DNA of 64,000 nucleotides from contig NZ_JAHESE010000004.1 in assembly GCF_018598175.1 (NCBI RefSeq), forward strand, positions 124,001 through 188,000, written 5' to 3'. The position numbers were made by a program, and so were the translations under genes. Shown one piece after another: positions 53,143 to 62,438 of this stretch (positions are counted from its first letter, which is position 1; every line of letters begins with the position of its first letter). This DNA comes from Dawidia cretensis. Lineage in GTDB: Bacteria > Bacteroidota > Bacteroidia > Cytophagales > Cyclobacteriaceae. A model generated the notes under the pieces. It searched no databases and was not told the DNA's origin. It saw only the letters and a program-made list of their open reading frames with translations.

Positions 53143-54531
53143 ATGAAAACATTCCATATATACCTGGGCCTCTTGCTAACGCTACTGCTGGCGGTGTCGT
53201 GCAGCGACTACCTGGACGTTCGGCCGAAGGAGACCATTCCCGATACCAACCCTATTTTTGATAAGACCTCGGCCGAGCAAGCAGTGCGGGCCATGTACAA
53301 CAAGTTTTACTACGGTGCGGCCTCGTATACCGAGAATGGCACCAGCAGTGGCGGCAGCCCTTCGTTTGAAGCGATCGGCTACCTGTCTGGTGGCAACGTG
53401 AAGTGGACAGGCTCGCAGTCGCAGATCGGTGAATTTGAAAAGCACCGCGTAAACGCCGAGAACTCGACGGTGAGCAATACGTGGACGAATATCTACCGCG
53501 TGGTAAACCTGGCTAACAGTGTGCTGGCCAAGGTACCGCAGATCACGGGCGATCCTACATTAACGGAGGCGTTGCGCGATCAATACCTGGGCGAAGCCTA
53601 CTTCGTTCGCGCAATAGCCTACTTTGACCTGGCGCGGGTGTGGGGTGGTGTGCCGATCATTACCAAGCCTACAGAAGTGGCGACCGACAACGTCGGCATC
53701 GGCCGCGGTACGGTGGAGGAGGCATATGCACAGGTGTTAAGCGACCTGGAAGCTGCGGAGCCATTGCTGCCGGAAACAACGGACCGCTACCGGGCTACCC
53801 GCAAGACCGTATGGGCGTTGCGCGCGCGGTACCATTTATACCAGCGCGAGTGGGCTCTGGCAGAAGGCTATGCCGATAAATTGATTGCCGACGAAGCCAA
53901 CTATAAATTGGCGGGTCCTTATAACTCCTTCTTTTTCCCGGCCACGGTGCGGGGTTCAGTGGAGTCGGTATTCGAAATCTTTTTTAATGGTACCACCGAA
54001 ATAAACAACCACTTCTCCTCGTGGCAGATACAGGCCAATGGTGGTACGCGTCAGTGGGCACCCAGCGACGAGATCGTGGAGCTGCTGAATGACCCGGCCA
54101 TCGGCGGTAATCGCAATACGCTGTTCGCGAAAGACGGGTCGGGTAACTGGTATAACAATCTGTACTACCGCAAGCCCGGCTCCGACCCGGCCTTTGTGAT
54201 CCGCATTGCGGAGCTATACCTCATTCGCGCGGAAGCCCGTGCGGAACAGGACGGGAAGCTGGTCGACGCTGTAAAAGACCTTGACGCCGTGCGGATACGT
54301 GCCGGACTGGCCGGCAGCACTGCGACAACACAAGAGGAGGTCCTGGAGGCTATTGCTCTGGAGCGCCGTGTGGAGTTTGCGTTCGAGCACCACCGCTGGT
54401 TTGACCTGGTGCGTACCGATCGCGCAGCGGATGTACTGAGCATTACCGATAAAGGACGCTACGTGATGCCGATACCGGCGGCGGAGCGGCTGGTGGACAA
54501 GACCCTCGATCAATACGCTCCTTATAATTAG
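53143..54531 (+). CDS. SusD/RagB-type nutrient-binding lipoprotein
   Basis: 462 residues. The signal peptide ends in a lipobox (LLLAVSC, Cys at about residue 20). The SusD family blocks follow: CSDYLDVRPKETIPD, YLGEAYFVRAIAYFDLARVW, GVPIITKP, then a TPR-like region and the C-terminal YLIRAEARAEQDGKLVDAVK and EERRVEFAFEHHRWFDLVRT-like ending. It sits on the cell surface and caps the SusC channel. Its spacing of 12 bases from SusC and 29 bases to the DoxX genes supports one operon. Confidence 0.93.
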   Translation: MKTFHIYLGLLLTLLLAVSCSDYLDVRPKETIPDTNPIFDKTSAEQAVRAMYNKFYYGAASYTENGTSSGGSPSFEAIGYLSGGNVKWTGSQSQIGEFEKHRVNAENSTVSNTWTNIYRVVNLANSVLAKVPQITGDPTLTEALRDQYLGEAYFVRAIAYFDLARVWGGVPIITKPTEVATDNVGIGRGTVEEAYAQVLSDLEAAEPLLPETTDRYRATRKTVWALRARYHLYQREWALAEGYADKLIADEANYKLAGPYNSFFFPATVRGSVESVFEIFFNGTTEINNHFSSWQIQANGGTRQWAPSDEIVELLNDPAIGGNRNTLFAKDGSGNWYNNLYYRKPGSDPAFVIRIAELYLIRAEARAEQDGKLVDAVKDLDAVRIRAGLAGSTATTQEEVLEAIALERRVEFAFEHHRWFDLVRTDRAADVLSITDKGRYVMPIPAAERLVDKTLDQYAPYN

Positions 54532-54560
54532 ACAACCCAATACCTTAACCGCCGATCGTT

Positions 54561-55958
54561 ATGAACGTGGTAGAAACCCCCGTCGCGCCCGTACACCGGG
54601 ACAAGGCCTACGCCGCTTCGCCCGTGGTGAAGCCGGCCGGCCAGCAAGAGCAGGCACCCGCCTGGAAAGGTTGGGAGAAAACGGCCTTCCGCTTCTTCTT
54701 TGTGTACTTCCTGATCCAGATCGTACCCCTCGACTGGAAGTATTACCGCGACTTGTTCGCGCCCGATGGCGCCTTCCTGTCGCTGCGTGATATATTTTAT
54801 GCGGCCCGCTATACACCGCGTTTTTTTGACGACGTGCCCGTGCTCGCCGACTGGGGAGTGGCGGCGGCCCTGGCTATCGCCGCAACGGCGCTCTGGGGCT
54901 ATTGGGACCGCGAGCGTAAAGAGTATAACAATCTTTATTACGCCCTGCGCGTGGTGCTGCGCTACCGCCTGGCTTTTGGACTGCTGGCCTATGCATTGAT
55001 CAAGTTCTATCCGATACAAATGCCGCTGCCGTCGGTCGGTAACCTCAACACTCACTACGGAGACATCAGTGCCTGGAAGATTTTCTCGATGAGCACGGGC
55101 ATTGTGCCCGGATATCAGTCGTTCCTCGGCCTGGTCGAAGCGGGCGCCGCGCTGCTGTTGTTATACCGAAAGACGGCTTCCATTGGAGCGTTTATTGTGC
55201 TGCCGTTTACGGGCAACGTGCTGATGTCGAACCTGGCGTACGAAGGTGGCGAGTATGTATATAGCTTGCTGCTGATCACGTTTGCAGCGTTCCTGCTGGC
55301 GTACGATGTGCCGCGCCTCTTACGGCTTACATCGTTCGAGCAGCCCACGGAGCCGAACCGCTATAAACCGGTATTCCAGCCGGGCTGGCAACAGTATGGA
55401 CGCTGGTCGTTGAAGGTGCTGTTTGTGGTGTTTGTCGGCTGGTATGGCTATCAAAGCCTGCAAACATACCGACAGGGTGGCTACCAATTTCCGCAAGCTC
55501 CCGGGTTGGCGCATGCCGCAGGTCTTTACGACGTACGGACGTTCCGTCTCAACGGCCGGGATATACCGCCCAGCGCGACCGATGCACAACGCTGGCGCGA
55601 TGTGGCCTTCGAGAAATGGGCGACGCTCAGCATCCGCACCAGCCAGCTGACGCCGTTGGTGACTGCCGGCACCGAAGAAATATTCGCAAATGACGATGAC
55701 CGGAACTATGAGTACGCCGGCACAACGGGTCGTCACTACCTGCGCTATGAAGCCGACACGGTCAACCACGTGTTGACCTTCCGCGACGGCAGCAAACCCC
55801 TGACGCTGCACTACGCCCGCCCGGATGCCGCAACCATTACGCTGGCCGGTGTGACCGCGGAAAAAGACTCGGTATACATCGAGCTGCACAAGATCAATAA
55901 AAAATACCTGCTGGACGAAGCGGCCAAAGCCGGTCGTCGCAGAGGATTAAAACTATAA
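54561..55958 (+). CDS. DoxX-family membrane protein with C-terminal domain
   Basis: 465 residues. Several membrane helices in about 40-300 include the DoxX-like block (RLAFGLLAYALIKFYPIQMP, then GYQSFLGLVEAGAALLLLYR). A C-terminal soluble domain of about 130 residues follows (GTTGRHYLRYEADTVNHVL, EKDSVYIELHKINKKYLL). In archaeal thiosulfate:quinone oxidoreductase, DoxD-type proteins are the membrane subunit; many bacterial DoxX proteins have unclear roles. The C-terminal extension is not typical in my experience. The protein is followed nine bases later by a paralogue. Confidence 0.85.
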   Translation: MNVVETPVAPVHRDKAYAASPVVKPAGQQEQAPAWKGWEKTAFRFFFVYFLIQIVPLDWKYYRDLFAPDGAFLSLRDIFYAARYTPRFFDDVPVLADWGVAAALAIAATALWGYWDRERKEYNNLYYALRVVLRYRLAFGLLAYALIKFYPIQMPLPSVGNLNTHYGDISAWKIFSMSTGIVPGYQSFLGLVEAGAALLLLYRKTASIGAFIVLPFTGNVLMSNLAYEGGEYVYSLLLITFAAFLLAYDVPRLLRLTSFEQPTEPNRYKPVFQPGWQQYGRWSLKVLFVVFVGWYGYQSLQTYRQGGYQFPQAPGLAHAAGLYDVRTFRLNGRDIPPSATDAQRWRDVAFEKWATLSIRTSQLTPLVTAGTEEIFANDDDRNYEYAGTTGRHYLRYEADTVNHVLTFRDGSKPLTLHYARPDAATITLAGVTAEKDSVYIELHKINKKYLLDEAAKAGRRRGLKL

Positions 55959-55967
55959 ACCACGGCC

Positions 55968-57572
55968 ATGCCTTCACGTACCACCGCATACCGACCCTGG
56001 AAGGAATACGAAAAGTTTGCCTTCCGCGTAGCATTTATATTCTTCATCAGCCTGAGCATTCCCAACAGCCCGGAGTGGTATAAGCATGTGTGGTCTATCG
56101 ACTGGACCAACCTGCACTACCGCGATCTGTACGATGTTGCGCGGTTTGGCTCGGGATTAAACTTCTTTGGTAACGAGATCTTTGGCAGTCCACTGGCCGG
56201 TTACGCCAACTGGATCACAACGTTTTTGGTATCGCTTGGCCTGGGGGCCGTGTGGACGGTGATCGACCGCATCCGCAAGAAGCCGGAAGAGTACAACGTG
56301 TTATACTACTGGCTGCGCGCCATTGTGCGCTACCGGGCAGGGATCGGGATCATCGGTTTCGGCTTTACGAAGCTGCTGCCGGTACAGATGCCTTACCCCT
56401 CGACGGCATTGCTGAACACCGACTTCGGCGACTTTACCGCGCAGAAGATCTACTGGCTTTCGATCGGCATCGTGCCGTGGTACCAGGTGTTTGCGGGGAT
56501 TGTAGAAGTGGCTGCCGGTACTTTGCTATTCTTTCGCAAGACGACGCTGCTGGGAGCCGCCTTGCTGTTCGGTGCGCTGGGCGATATTGTCTATGTAAAC
56601 TTTGCCTACGACGGCGGTGTACACGTTTACAGCTCGTACTTTGTATTGCTGGCGGGCTTCCTGCTGGTACACTATATCCCGGCGTTGTATCGCTTGTTGA
56701 TCCTGGAACAACCGGCCCGACTGGTGACGTTCTACCCGGCATTTGCAAAGCTCTGGCAGCAGGGTGCACGTGTAGGGCTCAAGTCGCTGACGATCGTGCT
56801 GTTCCTGGTGGTGCTCTTTTATCTTCAGCTGGTAAATTTCTGGTATGATCCGTACAAGCAGCCCTCTACAAAAGGTGTTTCGGCGCTGCGCGGATATTAC
56901 AACGTGACGGAGTTTCGTATAAACAACCAGCCGCTGGCCTACCATCCGCTGGACTCGCTGCGGTGGTCGGAAGTGACCCTGGAGAACTGGACGACGCTGA
57001 CCTTTAAAGTAAACAAGCCCACCGACCTCGACCTGTCGAACGGCGGCGGTGACCCGCAACGCGATATCAACCGCACCTTTGAGCTGGCCGGTGTTGGTGG
57101 CGGACGCCGGGCGTTCCATTACTACGCCGATACGGTGGACCAGGTATTATACCTGCAGGACAAGTATAAAGCAATTCCCGACCGACGCAACGTTACGGCA
57201 GGTGCCGGCGGCGATGGTGGTGACCCCGATGCGACACGGCTGGCAAAGAAGAAAAAGCCTGAAGTAAAAAAAGAAGGCATTTATGCGGACAATTGGATCA
57301 GCCCAAAAGCATGGACACACATTGGTGACGAGGTTACAAAAATCAATACCCAGGCGGCTTCGACCCGTCGTAACCGGGAGTTTGCCAAGGAGCAGGGTAA
57401 ATACGACGATCGTAAACGCATGGTGCTGCACTACGCGGTAGAACGCGGCGGTGCACGGGTAATCTTGCAAGGCGTCGATGAGAAGCAAGATTCAGTGTAT
57501 GTCGTGCTGGACAGGCAGGACAAACAATACGCACTGTCGGGCAGTACGCTGTCGGCAGGCGACTATCAATAA
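55968..57572 (+). CDS. DoxX-family membrane protein with C-terminal domain
   Basis: 534 residues, paralogue of the preceding protein with the same order. Membrane helices cover about 15-300, including AGIGIIGFGFTKLLPVQMPY and GIVEVAAGTLLFFRKTTLLG. The soluble C-terminus contains GVGGGRRAFHYYADTVDQVL and EKQDSVYVVLDRQDKQYAL. A charged insert (about 415-485, KKKKPEVKKEGIYADNW) is absent from the first copy. The two proteins may form a complex. It is followed 17 bases later by the cytochrome gene. Confidence 0.85.
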   Translation: MPSRTTAYRPWKEYEKFAFRVAFIFFISLSIPNSPEWYKHVWSIDWTNLHYRDLYDVARFGSGLNFFGNEIFGSPLAGYANWITTFLVSLGLGAVWTVIDRIRKKPEEYNVLYYWLRAIVRYRAGIGIIGFGFTKLLPVQMPYPSTALLNTDFGDFTAQKIYWLSIGIVPWYQVFAGIVEVAAGTLLFFRKTTLLGAALLFGALGDIVYVNFAYDGGVHVYSSYFVLLAGFLLVHYIPALYRLLILEQPARLVTFYPAFAKLWQQGARVGLKSLTIVLFLVVLFYLQLVNFWYDPYKQPSTKGVSALRGYYNVTEFRINNQPLAYHPLDSLRWSEVTLENWTTLTFKVNKPTDLDLSNGGGDPQRDINRTFELAGVGGGRRAFHYYADTVDQVLYLQDKYKAIPDRRNVTAGAGGDGGDPDATRLAKKKKPEVKKEGIYADNWISPKAWTHIGDEVTKINTQAASTRRNREFAKEQGKYDDRKRMVLHYAVERGGARVILQGVDEKQDSVYVVLDRQDKQYALSGSTLSAGDYQ

Positions 57573-57589
57573 TCAGTAAGGGAGTTGGC

Positions 57590-58243
57590 ATGCGTTCTTT
57601 ATTTGGGTTAGGTACGGTGCCAGCTTCACTTATTGCTGGTCGAGACAAACCAACAGTCTTTCAGGCAGGTGGGCGACGAGCGCTATACGTGGTGGTGTTA
57701 GCGTTCGCGCTTACCTCCTGTTTTTTTCGTAACAACGAGATCACAACAGGAGAAGGCGCCTGGCCGGCAACGTCGGGGTTGGGGCGCGTAGCCACGGCCG
57801 CGGAGATTGCGACGTTGGATATCGATGTTCGCCCGGATGGGCAAGGTCTGCCACCGGGCTCCGGAACGGTACGCAAGGGGCAGCGGCTATACCGGCAAAA
57901 GTGTGCGCGCTGTCATGGGTGCACAGGTGTAGAGGGGCCTTATAACGTACTGGTCTCTATTCAGGGTGATACTACCCGCAAAGGCAAACAAGAAAAGACC
58001 GTCGGCAATTACTGGCCTTACGCCAGCACCCTGTACGATTATATACATCGCGCTATGCCGTACGACAGCTCCGGATCGCTTACGCCGGAACAAGTATATA
58101 GCCTGACGGCATTCCTGCTACATGCCAACAATATTATCGATTCTACCACTGTACTAACCAATCAAAACCTGCCGCAGGTAGTGATGCCCGCGCGTGAAAT
58201 GTTTGTGACGGACGACCGCAAGGGTGGCCCGGAGGTACGGTAA
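57590..58243 (+). CDS. SoxD-like c-type cytochrome
   Basis: 217 residues, with a well-placed GGGAG ribosome site. The signal ends in a lipobox (AFALTSC, Cys44), so it is probably a lipoprotein facing the periplasm. The haem-binding motif is CARCHG (Cys105, Cys108, His109), with a likely Met ligand in RAMPYDSS (Met156). The segments ATAAEIATLDIDVRPDGQGL and VGNYWPYASTLYDYIHRA closely resemble SoxD, the cytochrome partner of sulfane/sulfite dehydrogenase. It should take electrons from the SoxC-like enzyme encoded 14 bases downstream. Confidence 0.9.
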   Translation: MRSLFGLGTVPASLIAGRDKPTVFQAGGRRALYVVVLAFALTSCFFRNNEITTGEGAWPATSGLGRVATAAEIATLDIDVRPDGQGLPPGSGTVRKGQRLYRQKCARCHGCTGVEGPYNVLVSIQGDTTRKGKQEKTVGNYWPYASTLYDYIHRAMPYDSSGSLTPEQVYSLTAFLLHANNIIDSTTVLTNQNLPQVVMPAREMFVTDDRKGGPEVR

Positions 58244-58257
58244 CGCGAGAAGAGCTT

Positions 58258-59535
58258 ATGGAGAAAGACAAAGAAGGGATACAGCACAATACAACGGCGC
58301 CGGAACGCACCAGTATCATGATGAAGCGGCGTACCTGGCTGGGTGGGGCCGCTACGGCGGCCGTTGTGTTGGTGCAGACAGCGTTTGGAAAGCGGCTACA
58401 GGCGGCGGTGACCCAAGCGGAGAAAAGCATTCAGGATTCCACAAAAAAGCTCGGTACGTCACCCGGTGTATTGGGCACGCGCTCGCCGTTTGAAACGCCG
58501 CACAAGAAACCGTCTGATACATCGTCGCGCACGCCGCTCCAAGAGCTTTACGGCATGATCACGCCGTCTGACTTGCATTTCGAGCGCAACCACGGCGGTG
58601 TGCCGCAGATCGACCCGGCGCATCATGAGCTGATGATACACGGCATGGTGGAGAAGCCTATGATCTTTACCCTGGCAGAATTGAAGCGTTTCCCCTCGGT
58701 ATCGCGCATTTGCTTTGTCGAGTGCTCGGGGAATTTTCGCGGTGGCAGCGAGACGCTTACGCCGCAGGAAATCTGCGGCCTGACCAGTCAAAGTGAGTGG
58801 ACGGGTGTCATGCTGTCGACGTTGTTTCGCGAAGTGGGCGTAAAATCTACGGCCACCTGGTTCCTGGCCGAAGGGGCTGACGCGGCTGTGATGACACGCA
58901 GTGTGTTGGTGAGCAAGGGCTGGGAAGATGCCATGATCGTTTATGCACAGAACGGAGAGGCAATCCGGCCTGAGCAAGGATATCCGCTGCGCCTGTTGCT
59001 GCCGGGGTGGGAGGGAAATACCAGTGTCAAGTGGCTGCGTCGCCTCGAGCTCTCAAACCAGCCGTTTATGACGCGCGAGGAGACTTCCAAGTACACCGAG
59101 TCCATCGGCGACGGTAACGTGCGGCAGTTCAGTTTTGTGATGGATGCCCGTTCGATCATTACGTTTCCGGCGTACCCGGCACATGTGGAGAGGGGATGGA
59201 TCGAAATACGCGGCCTGGCCTGGAGTGGGCGGGGCAAAATTCAGGCGGTGGAGGTAAGCACCGACGCCGGCAAAACCTGGGCGCCCGCGCGCTTGCAGGA
59301 TCCGGTGCTGGACAAGGCGCACACCCCATTCCGCTATATATGGCAGTGGAATGGTGAAGAGACTGAAATTATGAGTCGTGCAATCGATGAAACCGGTTAT
59401 ATTCAGCCTACTTTTCGTCAGCTTTCGGACGCCCGCGGGGGGAGCAAGGGGGGCTATCACTTTAATCCCATCACGGCGTGGCGCGTCAGGCGTACCGGTG
59501 AGGTACTGCTACAGCCGGAAGCGGGGAGAAAGTGA
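58258..59535 (+). CDS. soxC: SoxC-like molybdenum sulfite dehydrogenase
   Basis: 425 residues of the sulfite oxidase family. A Tat signal (MKRRTWLGGAATAAVVLV, about 22-40) means folded export with the molybdenum cofactor. Cys156 in FVECSGNFRG is the molybdenum ligand. The family pattern continues with GLTSQSEWTGVMLSTLFREV and LLLPGWEGNTSVKWLRRLE, and ends in the C-terminal Mo-co dimerisation domain. SoxC with SoxD oxidises sulfite or sulfane groups, passing electrons to cytochrome c. The gene order SoxD then SoxC and the following sulfate-exporter-like gene support this. The exact substrate (free sulfite or carrier-bound sulfur) is not decided. Confidence 0.92.
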   Translation: MEKDKEGIQHNTTAPERTSIMMKRRTWLGGAATAAVVLVQTAFGKRLQAAVTQAEKSIQDSTKKLGTSPGVLGTRSPFETPHKKPSDTSSRTPLQELYGMITPSDLHFERNHGGVPQIDPAHHELMIHGMVEKPMIFTLAELKRFPSVSRICFVECSGNFRGGSETLTPQEICGLTSQSEWTGVMLSTLFREVGVKSTATWFLAEGADAAVMTRSVLVSKGWEDAMIVYAQNGEAIRPEQGYPLRLLLPGWEGNTSVKWLRRLELSNQPFMTREETSKYTESIGDGNVRQFSFVMDARSIITFPAYPAHVERGWIEIRGLAWSGRGKIQAVEVSTDAGKTWAPARLQDPVLDKAHTPFRYIWQWNGEETEIMSRAIDETGYIQPTFRQLSDARGGSKGGYHFNPITAWRVRRTGEVLLQPEAGRK

Positions 59536-59551
59536 CCAAATATGTAACGAC

Positions 59552-60973
59552 GTGGGCAAAACAGAATATGATGCGATCGTGGTTGGGTCGGGGCCTAACG
59601 GTCTGGCCGCTGCGATTACCTTGCAGCAAGCGGGATGCTCCGTGTTGCTGATAGAGGGAAAAGACACTTTGGGCGGCGGCATGCGTTCGGAAACGCTGAC
59701 ATTGCCGGGCTTTACGCACGACGTGTGCTCGGCCATACATCCGCTCGCCATCGCGTCGCCATTCTTTAGCAAGCTGCCGCTGGAGAAGCACGGCCTGCGC
59801 TATATCCTGCCCGACATTGCTGCAGCGCATCCGTTGGAAGACGGCAGCGAGGCTTTTCTCGATATGTCACTCGATGTAACGGCCCATGCGCTACGCCACG
59901 ACGAGCAAGCGTATCGTAACCTGATTAAACCGGTAGCAGACATGTGGCCAGACCTGGCCGAAGATGTACTGGGGCCGCTTTCTATACCGCGTCACCCCAT
60001 GGCCATGGCGCGGTTTGGCATTCATGCGCTGCGTTCGGCCAAAGCGATTTCCCGCCGGTTCTCTACACCGCAAGGCAAAGGCCTTTGGGCCGGTATGGCG
60101 GCACACGGTATACAACCGCTGAGCAACCTCTCTTCTGCGGCCATCGGGTTGGTGCTGATGGCCAACGCGCATTTGAAAGGATGGCCCGTGCCTGTCGGTG
60201 GATCACAATCCATCGCCAACGCGCTGGTATCGTACTTTAAATCGCTTGGGGGTACCATTCAAACCGGCTTCTTTGTGAACAGCCTGCGCGACCTGCCGTC
60301 GTCGAAGGCGGTGCTGCTGGATGTCACGCCACGCCAGCTGTTGCAGATAGCAGGCCATACGTTCTCGTCGCTATATACCTGGCAGTTACAACGCTACCGG
60401 TATGGCATGGGTGTCTTTAAGATCGATTGGGCCCTGAACGGTCCGGTGCCCTTTACCGCGCCGGCATGCCGCATTGCGGGCACAGTTCACCTCGGCAATA
60501 CCTTTGACGAGATTGCCCAGTCAGAATATGAGACGTCTACCGGCCGGCATGCAGACAAGCCGTTCGTGCTGCTGGCGCAGCAGAGTGTATTTGATCCGAC
60601 GCGCGCTCCGGCCGGGCATCATACCGCCTGGGCGTATTGCCACGTGCCCCACGGCTCGACACGGGACATGACCGAGGTCATTGAAAAGCAGGTAGAGCGT
60701 TTTGCCCCGGGTTTCCGTGATCGCATCATGGCGCGCCACACCATGAATACCGTGCAGATGCATGAGCACAACCCCAACTATATAGGCGGCGACATCAACG
60801 GTGGTGTGATCGATCTCGGGCAGCTCTTTACGCGCCCTGCATTGCGCTTGTCGCCGTACCGTACTTCCGCCAAAGGCATTTATATCTGCTCGTCCTCTAC
60901 ACCGCCCGGTGGCGGTGTACACGGCATGTGCGGCTTTCATGCGGCGCGGCGCGCGCTAAGCGATATTTTCTAG
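59552..60973 (+). CDS. FAD-dependent NAD(P)/phytoene-desaturase-like oxidoreductase
   Basis: 473 residues from a GTG at 59552, 16 bases after the SoxC stop; the longer frame from 59378 overlaps SoxC and is not believable. The N-terminal dinucleotide-binding motif AIVVGSGPNGLAAAITLQQA and LIEGKDTLGGGMRSE are clear. The C-terminus carries the family block around GGGVHGMCGFHAARRAL. It belongs to the flavin amine oxidase/CrtI-like group. The substrate is unknown. Its place in the operon suggests it acts on a product of the sulfur compound, but that is inference only. Confidence 0.85.
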   Translation: MGKTEYDAIVVGSGPNGLAAAITLQQAGCSVLLIEGKDTLGGGMRSETLTLPGFTHDVCSAIHPLAIASPFFSKLPLEKHGLRYILPDIAAAHPLEDGSEAFLDMSLDVTAHALRHDEQAYRNLIKPVADMWPDLAEDVLGPLSIPRHPMAMARFGIHALRSAKAISRRFSTPQGKGLWAGMAAHGIQPLSNLSSAAIGLVLMANAHLKGWPVPVGGSQSIANALVSYFKSLGGTIQTGFFVNSLRDLPSSKAVLLDVTPRQLLQIAGHTFSSLYTWQLQRYRYGMGVFKIDWALNGPVPFTAPACRIAGTVHLGNTFDEIAQSEYETSTGRHADKPFVLLAQQSVFDPTRAPAGHHTAWAYCHVPHGSTRDMTEVIEKQVERFAPGFRDRIMARHTMNTVQMHEHNPNYIGGDINGGVIDLGQLFTRPALRLSPYRTSAKGIYICSSSTPPGGGVHGMCGFHAARRALSDIF

Positions 60974-61005
60974 ATATATATTTTTTTATTCGATAACCAC
61001 CTGGT

Positions 61006-62319
61006 ATGAGCAACACAACAACTGCCAAAGCAAGAACCCCGCTACACGAAGATTGGGCCGTCGTGGCCCTTGGCTTCCTGATCATTTTCATCAGCTTCTT
61101 TTACCTTGTGCCGGCGCCGGCGTATGGCTGGAAAGATGGCGCCAGTCTGCGCGATACCGTGCTGACGGGGGCCAACCTCGCGGCGATACTCGTGCAGTTT
61201 GTTTTTGTATTTGCCGTGGGCTTGTTGGGTGCCTGGCTTACAGGCAAGTCGCTGAACGCTTTTGTGAAAGTGTTTCCGGTGATCGCGGTGCTGACGATAC
61301 TCGCCCTGGTGATCGCCGGCAACAGCGGCATCAAAGGACTGGGGCTGGAGGCCGTGATCTTCAGTCTCTCGATAGGCTTGCTGGTGAGCAACACCCTTGA
61401 CCTCCCGGAATGGTTTCGGTCTGCATTGACGGCCGAGATGTTTGTGAAGATCGGCCTCGTACTGTTAGGCACATCCGTGATTTTTACGGACATCCTCAAA
61501 GCCGGCTCCCTCGGTCTCATCCAAGCCCTGTTGGTCGTAGTGTCCGTGTGGTACTTTGCTTTTTGGGTGTGTAGGAAGTTTAAGCTCGACGACGAGCTGA
61601 CCATGATGCTGTCAAGCGCGGTGTCGATCTGTGGTGTATCGGCAGCCATCGCGACGGCTGGAGCCATCAAGGGTGATAACAAGAAACTTTCCTATATCAT
61701 TTCGCTGGTGCTAATCACGGCCATTCCGATGATGATCTTTATGCCATACATTGCCCGTTACTTCGACTTTCCGGAGGCGGTTACGGGCGCCTGGCTGGGC
61801 GGCAGCATCGATACAACGGGGGCAGTAGTAGCATCGGGAACGCTGGTAGGAGAGACGGCGCTCAAGATCAGTACCATTGTGAAGTTCTCGCAAAACGTAC
61901 TGTTGGGATTGGCGGCCTTCGCCATCAGTGTTTATTGGACGTATACCAACAAGGGTAAAACCCAGGACGCCGTGAAACAGCCTACGTTGACCGTGATCTG
62001 GGAGCGCTTTCCGAAGTTTGTGCTGGGCTTCCTGGCGGCGTCGCTGCTGTTTACGTTGTTGTCTCCTACGGTAACCGAAGCGGGTACCGTGCGGGCTGGC
62101 TGGCTCCCGGATGACCAGTTAAAAAGTCTGAGTGCCAGCCTCAAAAGCGTGCAGCTGTTGTGGTTTGTACTGGCCTTTACGAGCATTGGTCTGGAAACCA
62201 AATTCTCAGACCTCTTCAACGCTGAAAGCCGCAAACCGCTATATGCGTTCCTGATCGCGCAGCTGTTTAATATCATCGTGACGTTGATTATAGCGTTCCT
62301 CCTTTTCAGCAATACGTAA
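61006..62319 (+). CDS. YeiH-family putative sulfate exporter
   Basis: 437 residues with about ten to eleven membrane helices. It belongs to the YeiH/PSE (putative sulfate exporter) family, with GIKGLGLEAVIFSLSIGLLV, CGVSAAIATAGAIKGDN and GAWLGGSIDTTGAVVASGTL. Sulfate export is a proposed function for the family, with taurine-degrading bacteria as the usual example. Its position at the end of a SoxCD operon fits the disposal of sulfate or sulfite. It lies 32 bases after the oxidoreductase. Confidence 0.9.
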   Translation: MSNTTTAKARTPLHEDWAVVALGFLIIFISFFYLVPAPAYGWKDGASLRDTVLTGANLAAILVQFVFVFAVGLLGAWLTGKSLNAFVKVFPVIAVLTILALVIAGNSGIKGLGLEAVIFSLSIGLLVSNTLDLPEWFRSALTAEMFVKIGLVLLGTSVIFTDILKAGSLGLIQALLVVVSVWYFAFWVCRKFKLDDELTMMLSSAVSICGVSAAIATAGAIKGDNKKLSYIISLVLITAIPMMIFMPYIARYFDFPEAVTGAWLGGSIDTTGAVVASGTLVGETALKISTIVKFSQNVLLGLAAFAISVYWTYTNKGKTQDAVKQPTLTVIWERFPKFVLGFLAASLLFTLLSPTVTEAGTVRAGWLPDDQLKSLSASLKSVQLLWFVLAFTSIGLETKFSDLFNAESRKPLYAFLIAQLFNIIVTLIIAFLLFSNT

Positions 62320-62371
62320 CGCCCTTCCCGAGCGGCTGCATACGTTGGAAATGATGATAATACTGTATATT

Positions 62372-62399
62372 CGCGGGATTGCCCTAGGGCGATCCCGCG
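62372..62399 (+). terminator. Terminator of the sulfur operon
   Basis: CGCGGGATTGCCC (62372-62384) pairs with GGGCGATCCCGCG (62387-62399) over 13 positions with one G-T pair, loop TA. A T-rich stretch (TTTGTCTGT) follows. It lies 52 bases after the YeiH stop. Confidence 0.78.
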
Positions 62400-62438
62400 T
62401 TTGTCTGTCGTCATTTCCCGCTTAAACTTCGATTACTC

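Noticed and set aside
50032-54531. Polysaccharide utilisation locus
   Set aside because: SusC and SusD are present, but no glycoside hydrolase, lyase or hybrid regulator is adjacent; the neighbours are sulfur-oxidation genes.
59378-59551. Longer start for the FAD oxidoreductase inside the SoxC gene
   Set aside because: It would overlap SoxC by 158 bases, and the extra residues match no family; the GTG at 59552 is directly followed by the FAD-binding motif.
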